A stretch of DNA of 17,162 nucleotides, taken from contig CALPSU020000013.1 in assembly GCA_943326315.2 (NCBI GenBank), positions 1-17,162 on the forward strand, read 5' to 3'. Both the position numbers and the translations under genes were made by a program. This stretch comes from Chryseobacterium gleum. Its GTDB lineage: Bacteria > Bacteroidota > Bacteroidia > Flavobacteriales_D > Crocinitomicaceae. Numbering within the stretch: the first letter of the stretch is position 1; every line of letters starts with the position of its first letter. Below the pieces are notes generated by a model, which was not told the DNA's origin, did no database searches, and saw nothing but the letters and a program-made list of their open reading frames with translations. Of the stretch, positions 7,821 through 15,196 are shown one piece after another.

Positions 7821-9161
7821 CTAATCTTTATATTCAAATGTATCCATGAATGCAGTAGTAAAATTACCACTATTAAAACTTGGATCATCCATTAATTTTA
7901 AATGGAAAGGAATAGTAGTTTTAATTCCTTCAATAATATATTCACCTAAAGCTCTTTTCATTTTCAAAATTGCTTCTTCTCTTGTTTGAGCTACTGTAAT
8001 CAATTTCCCAATCATTGAATCGTAATTTGGAGGAATTGTATAACCTGCATGGGCATGAGAATCTACTCGAACACCATGTCCACCTGGAGAATGGTAACTT
8101 GTAATTTTTCCTGGAGAAGGACGGAAATCATGATCTGGATCTTCTGCATTTATTCTACATTGAATAGCGTGCATTTTTGGATAATGATTAATTCCTGAAA
8201 TTGGAACTCCGTAAGCCAATTTAATTTGCTCTTTAATTAAGTCAAAATCAATAACTTCTTCAGTAATTGTATGCTCAACTTGAATACGAGTATTCATTTC
8301 CATGAAGTAAAAATCGCGGTTTTTATCAACCAAAAACTCAACAGTTCCAACACCTTCATATTTTACAGCTTTAGCAGCTTTAATTGCGGCATTTCCCATT
8401 CTTTCACGTAACTCATCCGTCATAAATGGAGAAGGTGTTTCTTCTACCAATTTTTGGTGACGACGTTGAATAGAACAATCTCTTTCTGATAAATGACAAG
8501 CATTTCCTTGTTGATCACCTGCAATTTGAATTTCAATATGACGAGGTTCTTCAATGTATTTTTCCATATACAAACCATCGTTTCCAAATGCAGCAGCAGA
8601 TTCTTTACGAGCAGAATCCCAAGCAGCTTCAATATCTTCTTCTTTCCAAACGATACGCATACCTTTACCACCACCTCCAGCAGTTGCTTTCATGATAACA
8701 GGGTAAACTATTTTTTTAGCTTGTTTTTTAGCATCTGCAACGTCTTTCAATAAACCAATAGACCCTGGAACACAAGGGACACCCGCTTTAATCATTGTAG
8801 CTTTAGCAGTTGCCTTATCACCCATCGACGCTATTTGTTCTGGTAAAGCACCTATAAACTTAATTCCATGTTCTTGGCAAACTCTAGAAAATTTTTCATT
8901 TTCTGAAAGAAAACCATAACCTGGGTGAATTGCATCTGCATTAGTAATCTCAGCAGCAGCTATAATATTTGAAATCGACAAATATGATTTTGAACTTTCA
9001 GGGGGTCCGATACAAACAGCTTCATCCGCAAAACGAACTGGTAAACTATCTTTATCGGCAGTAGAATAAACTGCAACCGTTTTAATACCCATTTCTTTAC
9101 AAGTACGAATAACACGTAAAGCAATTTCACCTCTATTTGCGATTAATATCTTTTTAAACAT
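7821..9161 (-). CDS. accC: Acetyl-CoA carboxylase, biotin carboxylase subunit
   Basis: The ATP-grasp subunit of acetyl-CoA carboxylase. It carboxylates the biotin on AccB with bicarbonate and ATP, the first half-reaction to malonyl-CoA. The 446-residue length matches E. coli AccC (449). The N-terminal biotin carboxylase domain opens KILIANRGEIALR. The ATP-binding Gly loop is GGGGKGM (162-168). A further signature is ERDCSIQRRHQK (226-237), and the catalytic/metal stretch is MEMNTRIQVEHT (287-298) with E288, R292 and E296. There is no biotinyl or carboxyltransferase domain, so this is a free-standing subunit, not a pyruvate or propionyl-CoA carboxylase chain. It is the last gene of the cluster, 92 bases after accB with a long hairpin in between, and ends at a bidirectional terminator. 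The carboxyltransferase genes (accA, accD) are not in the window. Confidence 0.96.
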   Translation of the reverse strand: MFKKILIANRGEIALRVIRTCKEMGIKTVAVYSTADKDSLPVRFADEAVCIGPPESSKSYLSISNIIAAAEITNADAIHPGYGFLSENEKFSRVCQEHGIKFIGALPEQIASMGDKATAKATMIKAGVPCVPGSIGLLKDVADAKKQAKKIVYPVIMKATAGGGGKGMRIVWKEEDIEAAWDSARKESAAAFGNDGLYMEKYIEEPRHIEIQIAGDQQGNACHLSERDCSIQRRHQKLVEETPSPFMTDELRERMGNAAIKAAKAVKYEGVGTVEFLVDKNRDFYFMEMNTRIQVEHTITEEVIDFDLIKEQIKLAYGVPISGINHYPKMHAIQCRINAEDPDHDFRPSPGKITSYHSPGGHGVRVDSHAHAGYTIPPNYDSMIGKLITVAQTREEAILKMKRALGEYIIEGIKTTIPFHLKLMDDPSFNSGNFTTAFMDTFEYKD

Positions 9162-9188
9162 TTGAATAAGGATTTATTAATTACACAA

Positions 9189-9234
9189 TTAGGGATTAAA
9201 AATCTAGAATTGATTTCCGATTTTTAATCCCTAA
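9189..9234 (-). terminator. Perfect 16-bp hairpin between accB and accC (attenuator, partial terminator or mRNA stabiliser)
   Basis: TTAGGGATTAAAAATC (9189-9204) and GATTTTTAATCCCTAA (9219-9234) pair perfectly around a 14-base loop. It begins 19 bases past the accB stop. On the minus strand it is followed by TTGTGTAATTAATAAATCC, which lacks a clean U-run, so full termination is doubtful. It could cap the accB message and lower accC expression, or protect the upstream mRNA from 3' decay. Confidence 0.6.
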
Positions 9235-9253
9235 CAATTTTTTCAACTAAAAA

Positions 9254-9739
9254 TTATGCTGGATCAACCAAGAATAATGGTTGGTCATATTCTACTGGAG
9301 AAGCATCGTCAACTAATACTTTAACAATCTTACCTGAAATTTCAGATTCAATTTCGTTAAATAATTTCATTGCTTCGATAATACAAACTGTTTTACCTGG
9401 AGATACTGAATCACCAACATTAACGAAAGAATCTTTATCTGGACCAGCCGAACGGTAGAAAGTTCCAATCATTGGAGATTTAATAATAATATATTTTGAA
9501 TCATCATTTTCAGTAGCAATTGGTGCAGCAGGTATAGAAGCAGTAACTGGCGCAGCAGCTTGTACAGATTGAGGAGCAGCAACTTGAGTTGCAGCAGCCT
9601 GAACGATGTATTGTTGCTCTACTTTTCCTGCTTTTTCAGATTTAATAATAATTTTAAAATCTTTTTTTTCGATTTCAACCTCAGTAACTCCTGATTTTGA
9701 AACAAACTTAATTAAGTCTTGAATTTCTGTAATATTCAT
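9254..9739 (-). CDS. accB: Acetyl-CoA carboxylase, biotin carboxyl carrier protein
   Basis: Carries the biotin that shuttles carboxyl groups between AccC and the carboxyltransferase. The 161-residue product is close to E. coli AccB (156). Residues 1-45 are the N-terminal segment (MNITEIQDLIKFV, then VEIEKKDFKIIIK). Residues about 46-78 form a flexible Ala/Pro/Gln-rich linker. The lipoyl/biotinyl domain occupies about 83-160, with the biotinylation site EAMKL, the modified Lys being K125. The SPMIGTFYRSAGP stretch (88-100) is the usual start of the bacterial BCCP domain and includes the AccB-type thumb region. The gene is 32 bases downstream of fabH and clearly in the same operon. The biotin ligase needed for its modification is not in the window. 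Confidence 0.97.
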   Translation of the reverse strand: MNITEIQDLIKFVSKSGVTEVEIEKKDFKIIIKSEKAGKVEQQYIVQAAATQVAAPQSVQAAAPVTASIPAAPIATENDDSKYIIIKSPMIGTFYRSAGPDKDSFVNVGDSVSPGKTVCIIEAMKLFNEIESEISGKIVKVLVDDASPVEYDQPLFLVDPA

Positions 9740-9771
9740 ATTATTTTATGTTTTGAATTAGATATAATATA

Positions 9772-10761
9772 TTAAGAATTATATGCCCATTTTAGATAAA
9801 CTGATCCCCATGTAAAACCTCCTCCAAAAGCAGAAAGAATTAATGTGTCTCCTTTTTTCAATTGTTTTTCATAATCCCATAAACAAAGAGGTAATGTTCC
9901 AGCAGTTGTATTACCGTACTTCTCAATGTTGATCATCACTTTTTCTTTTGGAAGTCCCATTCGATTTGCAGTCGCGTCAATGATTCTTAAATTCGCTTGA
10001 TGCGGAACTAACCAATCAACATCGTCAGCAGTCAAATTATTTTTTTCCATAATTTCAGCCGAAACTTCGGCCATGTTTGTTACTGCAAATTTGAAAACTG
10101 ATTTTCCTTCTTGCTTCACATAATGCATTCTGTCTTCAACCGTTTGAATAGATGGAGGATTTGCACTTCCACCAGCAGGTTGAATTAAAAATTCTCTACC
10201 AGCACCGTCGCTTCTAAGAATAAAATCTTGAATTCCATTTCCTTCAAAGTTTGGTTCTAATAAAACTGCGCCACATCCATCACCAAAAATGATACATGTT
10301 GCTCTATCTTCATAATCAATTATTGAGGACATCTTATCAACGCCAACCACTATAACTTTTTTATACTTACCTGTTTCAATAAATTGTGAACCAGTAGACA
10401 GCGCGTAAATAAAACCTGAACAAGCAGCTATTAAATCGAATCCCCAAGCATTTTTAATCCCAACTTTATCGCACAATACATTAGCAGTACTAGGGAATGG
10501 GTAATCTGGAGTAACAGTTGCAAGAATAACTAAATCAACATCGTCGGGATTAGTACCTGTTTTTGCTAATAAACCTTTAACAGCCTCAACTGCCATGTCA
10601 GAAGATGCACCTTCTTTTTGAATACGTCTTTCTTTTATACCTGTTCTAGACATGATCCACTCATCATTGGTATCAACGATTTGAGCAAGTATATCATTTG
10701 TTAAAACATACTCTGGAACATATCCTTGAACACCAGTAATTGCAGCTGTTATTTTTTCCAT
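9772..10761 (-). CDS. fabH: 3-oxoacyl-[acyl-carrier-protein] synthase III (KAS III)
   Basis: Performs the first condensation of type II fatty-acid synthesis, joining an acyl-CoA primer to malonyl-ACP. The 329-residue product has the thiolase fold and the full Cys-His-Asn triad: C114 in AACSGF, H254 in VPHQANLRI and N284 in KYGNTTAGT. The C-terminal GGGFTWGSVYLKW is the standard family ending. In Bacteroidota FabH often accepts branched primers to make iso- and anteiso-fatty acids; I cannot read substrate choice from the sequence. The start codon lies only 3 bases after the plsX stop, and accB follows after 32 bases, so its translation is probably coupled to plsX. Confidence 0.96.
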   Translation of the reverse strand: MEKITAAITGVQGYVPEYVLTNDILAQIVDTNDEWIMSRTGIKERRIQKEGASSDMAVEAVKGLLAKTGTNPDDVDLVILATVTPDYPFPSTANVLCDKVGIKNAWGFDLIAACSGFIYALSTGSQFIETGKYKKVIVVGVDKMSSIIDYEDRATCIIFGDGCGAVLLEPNFEGNGIQDFILRSDGAGREFLIQPAGGSANPPSIQTVEDRMHYVKQEGKSVFKFAVTNMAEVSAEIMEKNNLTADDVDWLVPHQANLRIIDATANRMGLPKEKVMINIEKYGNTTAGTLPLCLWDYEKQLKKGDTLILSAFGGGFTWGSVYLKWAYNS

Positions 10762-10764
10762 AAT

Positions 10765-11703
10765 TTAATTGAATGCTTCGTTTATTTTATTGGACAAGCC
10801 TGATTTAGCAACTTCGTAAGAATGCTTTATCATGTTTTTGACAGCTATATCGTTTGAAATACCATGACCAATTATCACATTTCCTTTTACTCCTAAAATA
10901 GCTGTTCCGCCATAATTTTCGTAATTAAAACGATCAAAATACTCGTCTTGAATTCCTCTTTGTTTTATTAAAGAATAAATCCCCTCAGCTTCTTTTAAAA
11001 CAATATTCCCTGTAAATCCATCACAAACAATTACGTCTGCAACTCCAGAAAAAATATCTCTTCCTTCGATGTTACCAATGAAATCTATTTCTTCCGACTC
11101 AGCTAATAATTTATACGTTGCAATGGTTAATAAATTACCCTTAGTCTCTTCCTCACCTATGCTTAATAATGCAACACGTGGTTTTTCAATCCCATAAACG
11201 TTTTTAGCGTAAATGTTTCCAAGAATAGCAAATTGATACAATACATCTGGCTTACAATCTGCATTAGAACCAACATCTAATAATATAGATTTCCCACCTG
11301 TAATAGCTGGAATTGTTGATGTAATACAAGGACGAATAATTCCAGGAATTGTATGAATTTTATAAATTGAACCTACTAACATTGCTCCAGTATTACCTGT
11401 ACTCGCAAATGCTTGTATTTCATTACTAGCTAATAAATCAAAACCAACAGAAATACTACTGTTTGGTTTTTGAGGAATCGCTCTTGTAGGATGATCATGC
11501 ATCGTAATTTCATCCGGCGCATGCACGATTTCGAAATCTTCAGGATTTGCTCCACGCTCAGAAAGGCAAGCCAAGATTTGATCTTGGTTGCCTAACAGAA
11601 CAAGTTTTGCATCCTGAGGAAGTTCTTTTTGAGCAAGTATTGCTCCTGCTATATTAGCATCTGGAGCAAAATCACCACCAAAAATATCTATTCCAATCTT
11701 CAT
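10765..11703 (-). CDS. plsX: Phosphate acyltransferase (acyl-ACP:phosphate transacylase)
   Basis: Converts acyl-ACP and phosphate to acyl-phosphate, the acyl donor for PlsY in phosphatidic acid synthesis; a peripheral membrane enzyme. The product is 312 residues. It opens MKIGIDIFGGDFAPDANI (family pattern D-x-x-GGD-x-x-P). It contains HPTRAIPQKPNSSI (71-84), STGNTGA (101-107) and GGKSILLDVGSNADCKPD (136-153), all typical of PlsX. A TTG codon immediately precedes the ATG in frame; I used the ATG at 11703 because it gives the canonical N-terminus. It sits between rpmF (27-base gap) and fabH (3-base gap), the arrangement conserved in many bacteria. Confidence 0.96.
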   Translation of the reverse strand: MKIGIDIFGGDFAPDANIAGAILAQKELPQDAKLVLLGNQDQILACLSERGANPEDFEIVHAPDEITMHDHPTRAIPQKPNSSISVGFDLLASNEIQAFASTGNTGAMLVGSIYKIHTIPGIIRPCITSTIPAITGGKSILLDVGSNADCKPDVLYQFAILGNIYAKNVYGIEKPRVALLSIGEEETKGNLLTIATYKLLAESEEIDFIGNIEGRDIFSGVADVIVCDGFTGNIVLKEAEGIYSLIKQRGIQDEYFDRFNYENYGGTAILGVKGNVIIGHGISNDIAVKNMIKHSYEVAKSGLSNKINEAFN

Positions 11704-11730
11704 CAAGAAGGATTTTTATTTATGCAATAA

Positions 11731-11922
11731 TTAAATCGCAACTTCTTTTTCAGCTACTACTCTACCTTTATAGTAAAGTTTCCCTTCATGCCAGTGTGCA
11801 TGGTGAAACAAATGAGGTTGACCAGTTGTTGGACATGTCGCGATATTATCAGCTACTGCCTTAAAATGCGTTCTTCTTTTGTCTCTTCTCGTTGTCGAGA
11901 TTCTTCTTTTTGGATGTGCCAT
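11731..11922 (-). CDS. rpmF: 50S ribosomal protein L32, zinc-independent form
   Basis: A small basic protein of the large ribosomal subunit, 63 residues. The N-terminus MAHPKRRISTTRRDKRRTH is the standard L32 start, rich in Arg and Lys for rRNA contact. Many L32 proteins bind zinc with four Cys in two CxxC pairs. Here only one Cys remains (in ATCPTTG), and the second pair is replaced by HHAHWHEG, so the protein probably folds without zinc. This form is usual in Flavobacteriaceae as I recall. It is 20 bases after the DUF177 gene and 27 before plsX, so it belongs to the same operon. Confidence 0.96.
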   Translation of the reverse strand: MAHPKRRISTTRRDKRRTHFKAVADNIATCPTTGQPHLFHHAHWHEGKLYYKGRVVAEKEVAI

Positions 11923-11942
11923 TTTATTTTATTTAAAAGCGT

Positions 11943-12548
11943 TTAATTTAAATCTTTTAATATCGACCAACGCGGATCAATATCGTCATTATCATCATTG
12001 TCTTCGTCATCTTCTTCGTTGAAATCATCGTCATCATCGTCAAAGTCTTCGTCGTCATCAAAATCATCATCGTCGTCGTCATCTTCTTCGTCTTCCAAAG
12101 AATTGATAACATATTTCTCAAGCAATGCAATCATTTCAGGATTACAATCCTCTATTTCATGAATCGTTCTTAGCGGTAATGAAACTGCTATCAATTCATA
12201 AATATTCATTTTAACATCTAATTCAAATGCATCTTTATCTAAAACTACCAAAGCTTCATCTGAAGATACATCTCCACCGCATTTATATACAATTTGATAC
12301 TCACCTTCAACCTCAACTTCAATAGCCTCGGTACATCTGTCGCAATCCGTAGTCACCATTCCTTCGACGTGATAAATACCAATAAGCATCGTGTCTTTCT
12401 TTTCAAAATCCAACCTTACATGAACGTTTCCACGATGTATAATTGAATCTTCAATTCCTTCAAAAAAAGCATCGGCAATATCGTATTCAAATACATGAGT
12501 ACCAGTCTTTAAACCTATAAACGGAATCACATATTCACTTTTCGACAT
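11943..12548 (-). CDS. DUF177/YceD family protein with Asp-rich C-terminal tail
   Basis: A 201-residue cytoplasmic protein of the YceD/DUF177 family, typically encoded just before rpmF, as here. Members have been linked to 23S rRNA maturation or accumulation in bacteria and plants; the exact activity is not settled. The conserved core includes TDCDRCTEAIEVEVEGEY (67-84), whose CDRC (69-72) corresponds to the family CxRC motif, and the C-terminal DPRWSILKDL. Between core and end lies an unusually long acidic tract (about 152-191), almost all Asp and Glu, encoded by GAT/GAC/GAA repeats. Such a tract could be disordered, bind metals or mimic nucleic acid; that is inference. The ATG at 12548 is the natural start, just after a good -7 element, and the gene leads the rpmF-plsX-fabH-accBC run. 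Confidence 0.88.
   Translation of the reverse strand: MSKSEYVIPFIGLKTGTHVFEYDIADAFFEGIEDSIIHRGNVHVRLDFEKKDTMLIGIYHVEGMVTTDCDRCTEAIEVEVEGEYQIVYKCGGDVSSDEALVVLDKDAFELDVKMNIYELIAVSLPLRTIHEIEDCNPEMIALLEKYVINSLEDEEDDDDDDDFDDDEDFDDDDDDFNEEDDEDNDDNDDIDPRWSILKDLN
11976..12095 (-). repeat. Imperfect trinucleotide repeat coding for the Asp/Glu tail
   Basis: On the minus strand about 40 consecutive codons are mostly GAT, GAC and GAA, with a few AAT, AAC and TTT. The synonymous mix makes it an imperfect microsatellite rather than a pure one. Length variation between strains would stay in frame and change only the length of the acidic tail. Confidence 0.75.
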
Positions 12549-12573
12549 AACAACAAGCCCTAAAATCGGATGA

Positions 12574-12581
12574 CAAAGATA
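12574..12581 (-). promoter_or_regulatory. Candidate -7 element of the DUF177-rpmF-plsX-fabH-accBC operon
   Basis: The minus strand reads TATCTTTG, a perfect match to TAnnTTTG, 25 bases before the DUF177 ATG, in the 91-base gap after pdxA. No TTG is visible at the normal spacing. The gap has no terminator hairpin, so read-through from pdxA probably adds to expression. Confidence 0.55.
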
Positions 12582-12639
12582 ATTATTTTAAACTTAATAA
12601 TGTTAATATCCTCTACTTTTTTCAAATTTAACCTATAAA

Positions 12640-13746
12640 TCACTCAAATGAAGACAATCTTTTTTTATCAACTGGAGATATTTTCAAAGGATTGAGCAGC
12701 ATTTCTTTTCTTGCTTTTCGGTTTTTAAAAACATCCATAGCTAAATAAATTGCACTTCTCATAGATTGAGCAGATGCTATTCCTTGTCCTACAATATCGA
12801 ATGCTGTTCCATGATCTGGTGATGTTCTAACTACTGGTAACCCGGCTGTAAAATTAACTCCATCATCAAAAGAAAGAGCTTTAAAGGCTGTGAGACCTTG
12901 GTCGTGATACATAGCTAAAATACCATCATAATGACTCATCGATGAGGATCCGAAAAAACCATCTGCTGAAAATGGACCAAATGCTAAAATATCTTCTGTT
13001 TTAGCCTGATTGATAGCCGGAAGAATTATTTCCTGCTCTTCTGTTCCCAATTTTCCATTTTCACCAGCATGAGGATTTACTCCAAAAACTGCAATTTTTG
13101 GACGTATAATACCAAAATCAGTTTTTAAGCTTTTTTCTAGGAGTTTTATTTTTTGAAAAATAACTTCTTTAGTTAAAGAAGCACTGACATCTTTTAATGG
13201 AATATGAGTGCTTACTAATGCTACACGTAAATTACTGCCAACCATCATCATTAGTACATCGTCCATTCCTGCTTTATCAGCTAAATATTCGGTATGTCCT
13301 GGAAATTTAAAGCCTGATTTTGACATTGCATCTTTAGAGATTGGCGCTGTAACCAAAACATCAATCTTTCCTGATGCTAAATCTTGTGTAGCAGCTTCCA
13401 AAGATAAAAAAGCGAATTTACCACCTGCTTCGGTAGCTTTCCCTAATTCGAAATTAATTTCTTCATTCCAAACATTTACAACATTTACCTTGCGGTTTAA
13501 GGCTTCGTCTGACGTCTTACAAGTTTGGTATTGGAAATCGTGTTCTCCAATTGCTTTTTTGTGGTATGAAAGAGTTTTGGTAGAACCATATATTATCGGT
13601 GTACAATCCAATAGTAACCGATTATCATTTAATGACTTTATTATTACTTCTGGACCAATTCCATTTATATCTCCAATAGAAATACCAACTCGAATTGGAT
13701 GTGCACTACCAACTTCTTTCTCTATATGCGTTGATTTATCCGTCAT
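12640..13746 (-). CDS. pdxA: 4-hydroxythreonine-4-phosphate dehydrogenase
   Basis: NAD-dependent oxidation of 4-phosphohydroxy-L-threonine in the DXP-dependent route to pyridoxal 5'-phosphate; a cytoplasmic metalloenzyme that works with PdxJ. The product is 368 residues. The N-terminal signature GISIGDINGIGPEV starts near 21. The three metal-binding histidines are H181 (STHIPL), H226 (NPHAGE) and H281 (MYHDQG); their 45 and 55 spacing equals that of E. coli PdxA. The long conserved stretch from GLTAFKALSFDDGVNFTAGL to the RTSPDHGTAFDIVG segment is intact. It has a slightly longer N-terminus than E. coli PdxA (329 residues). The ATG directly follows the pepA stop (TAA then ATG, no bases between), suggesting coupled translation. 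Other pdx genes are not in the window. Confidence 0.95.
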   Translation of the reverse strand: MTDKSTHIEKEVGSAHPIRVGISIGDINGIGPEVIIKSLNDNRLLLDCTPIIYGSTKTLSYHKKAIGEHDFQYQTCKTSDEALNRKVNVVNVWNEEINFELGKATEAGGKFAFLSLEAATQDLASGKIDVLVTAPISKDAMSKSGFKFPGHTEYLADKAGMDDVLMMMVGSNLRVALVSTHIPLKDVSASLTKEVIFQKIKLLEKSLKTDFGIIRPKIAVFGVNPHAGENGKLGTEEQEIILPAINQAKTEDILAFGPFSADGFFGSSSMSHYDGILAMYHDQGLTAFKALSFDDGVNFTAGLPVVRTSPDHGTAFDIVGQGIASAQSMRSAIYLAMDVFKNRKARKEMLLNPLKISPVDKKRLSSFE

Positions 13747-15141
13747 TTATTTGTAATTTTTTAAAAAGTTGAATAATAATCTAACTCCAACTCCTGTACC
13801 ACCTTGACCTTTATAGTTTTCTATAGAATCTAACCAAGCTGGTCCAGCAATATCAATATGAACGTATGGAGCTTTAACAAAATGCTCTAAGAATTTTCCT
13901 GCAGTTATCATTCCAGCGTATGGTCCACCTAAATTTTTTAAATCGGCGATTTTAGACTTAACTTCTTCATAATACTCATCCCAAAACGGAAGTCGAACTA
14001 ATCGTTCATGCTCATCATTTCCAGACTTTTCTAATTGAGAAAATATTTTTTCAGATGCATTCCCCATTAAGCAAGAAGCTTTATTTCCAATTGCAGCAAC
14101 AGCAGCGCCAGTTAAAGTAGCAGCATCAATTACTAATTCAGGATCGTATTTTTTGGAATATGCTAATGCATCAGCTAAAATCATTCGCCCTTCAGCATCT
14201 GTATTCAGTACTTCTACTGTTGTACCGTCATACATCGTAATAACATCTCCAGGAGCATAAGCATTTCCTCCAGGTCTATTATCTGTTGAAGGAATTAATG
14301 CAATTACATGAACATCTAATTTATTAAGTGCGGCAGCGTATATTGCACCAGAAACGCAGGCAGCACCACCCATGTCACATTTCATAGAATCCATAGCCCC
14401 TTTCGTAGGTTTTAAACTTAAGCCTCCTGTATCGTAAACGACTCCTTTTCCAACTAAAACGATAGGCTTTTTATTAATTGCTTTTTTAGGTTTATATTCA
14501 ACTATTGTAAAAGTTGGAGGGTCAATTGATCCTTTATTTACAGCTAAAAGTCCACCCATTTTTAAAGCTTCAATTTTAGTTTTTTCTAAAACCTCAACAT
14601 GTAAATCACTATCCTTTGATAAACCTTCTATTTCCTCGCTAAGTTTAGTAGCAGTAAGAAAAGAGACTGGTTCATTTACCATGTTTCTAGCCCAATAAAC
14701 AGCTTTAATCGTATTATTCATTGAATCAATGTCTTTCTCGTCAACATCGTCTTGAAGATTAATAGACTTTAATTTAAATCTTTTTACTTCGGAATCTTTG
14801 AAATATTTTAAAAATTGATAATTTGATAATGCAAGACCTTCTGCAACATAAATTAATTTATCAGATTCACCTATTATAGATATTTCTTCCGCATCTTTCG
14901 GTAATTGATTTCGTATATCGGAACCTGCAATTCTTAACTTTTCATTATTATCAGATGTTTTAACAAAAAAGTAAAAAGATTCAGGAGTTTTTAGAAAATC
15001 TGTTTCTTTCTCCCCCTTTAAAAAATCTTTAAAAAAAGAAGCTATACTCTCTGAAATCGATTTTGAAAGCTTTGTTTTTTTATCTCCAACAATAACAACA
15101 TGTTGGTTTACTGAATTTTTCTTTATTTTATTTAAAATCAT
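13747..15141 (-). CDS. pepA: Leucyl aminopeptidase (M17 family cytosolic aminopeptidase)
   Basis: A two-metal (Zn/Mn) aminopeptidase that trims N-terminal residues from peptides; usually a cytosolic hexamer. The product is 464 residues. The N-terminal non-catalytic domain covers about 1-140 and is weakly conserved. The catalytic M17 domain covers about 145-464. It has the metal/active-site lysine and aspartates in VGKGVVYDTGGLSLKP (K232, D237, K244), D256 in MKCDMGG, and the family signature NTDAEGRM (313-320; D315, E317, R319). I see no signal peptide. A consensus promoter lies just upstream, overlapping the end of radA. The pdxA start abuts its stop, so the two are co-transcribed. Assignment to M17 is firm; the preference for leucine is by family name only. 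Confidence 0.94.
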   Translation of the reverse strand: MILNKIKKNSVNQHVVIVGDKKTKLSKSISESIASFFKDFLKGEKETDFLKTPESFYFFVKTSDNNEKLRIAGSDIRNQLPKDAEEISIIGESDKLIYVAEGLALSNYQFLKYFKDSEVKRFKLKSINLQDDVDEKDIDSMNNTIKAVYWARNMVNEPVSFLTATKLSEEIEGLSKDSDLHVEVLEKTKIEALKMGGLLAVNKGSIDPPTFTIVEYKPKKAINKKPIVLVGKGVVYDTGGLSLKPTKGAMDSMKCDMGGAACVSGAIYAAALNKLDVHVIALIPSTDNRPGGNAYAPGDVITMYDGTTVEVLNTDAEGRMILADALAYSKKYDPELVIDAATLTGAAVAAIGNKASCLMGNASEKIFSQLEKSGNDEHERLVRLPFWDEYYEEVKSKIADLKNLGGPYAGMITAGKFLEHFVKAPYVHIDIAGPAWLDSIENYKGQGGTGVGVRLLFNFLKNYK

Positions 15142-15163
15142 TTTGAAATTTTTTATTAAAACT

Positions 15164-15196
15164 CAAATATAAGGAAATTAAAGCGAAAATGTTCAA
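15164..15196 (-). promoter_or_regulatory. Candidate promoter of pepA-pdxA
   Basis: The minus strand has TTG (15194-15196, overlapping the radA stop), a 22-base spacer and TATATTTG (15164-15171), a perfect -7 consensus. It is 22 bases before the pepA ATG. The spacer is at the long end of the accepted 17-23 range. No terminator hairpin separates radA from pepA. Confidence 0.55.

Noticed and set aside
8493..8753. An 86-codon plus-strand frame opposite accC, and a minus-strand frame at 8444-8674
   Set aside because: Both overlap the intact ATP-grasp coding sequence of accC and have low-complexity translations without motifs.
13208..13756. A 182-codon open frame on the plus strand opposite pdxA
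   Set aside because: It is antisense to pdxA, which has every metal-binding residue. The translation shows no recognisable domain and there is no promoter or spacing to support it.
15001..15025. A second copy of the C5/T3 repeat seen before rpoN
   Set aside because: TCTCCCCCTTTA here is inside pepA coding sequence and lacks the matching G runs, so it is a chance similarity.
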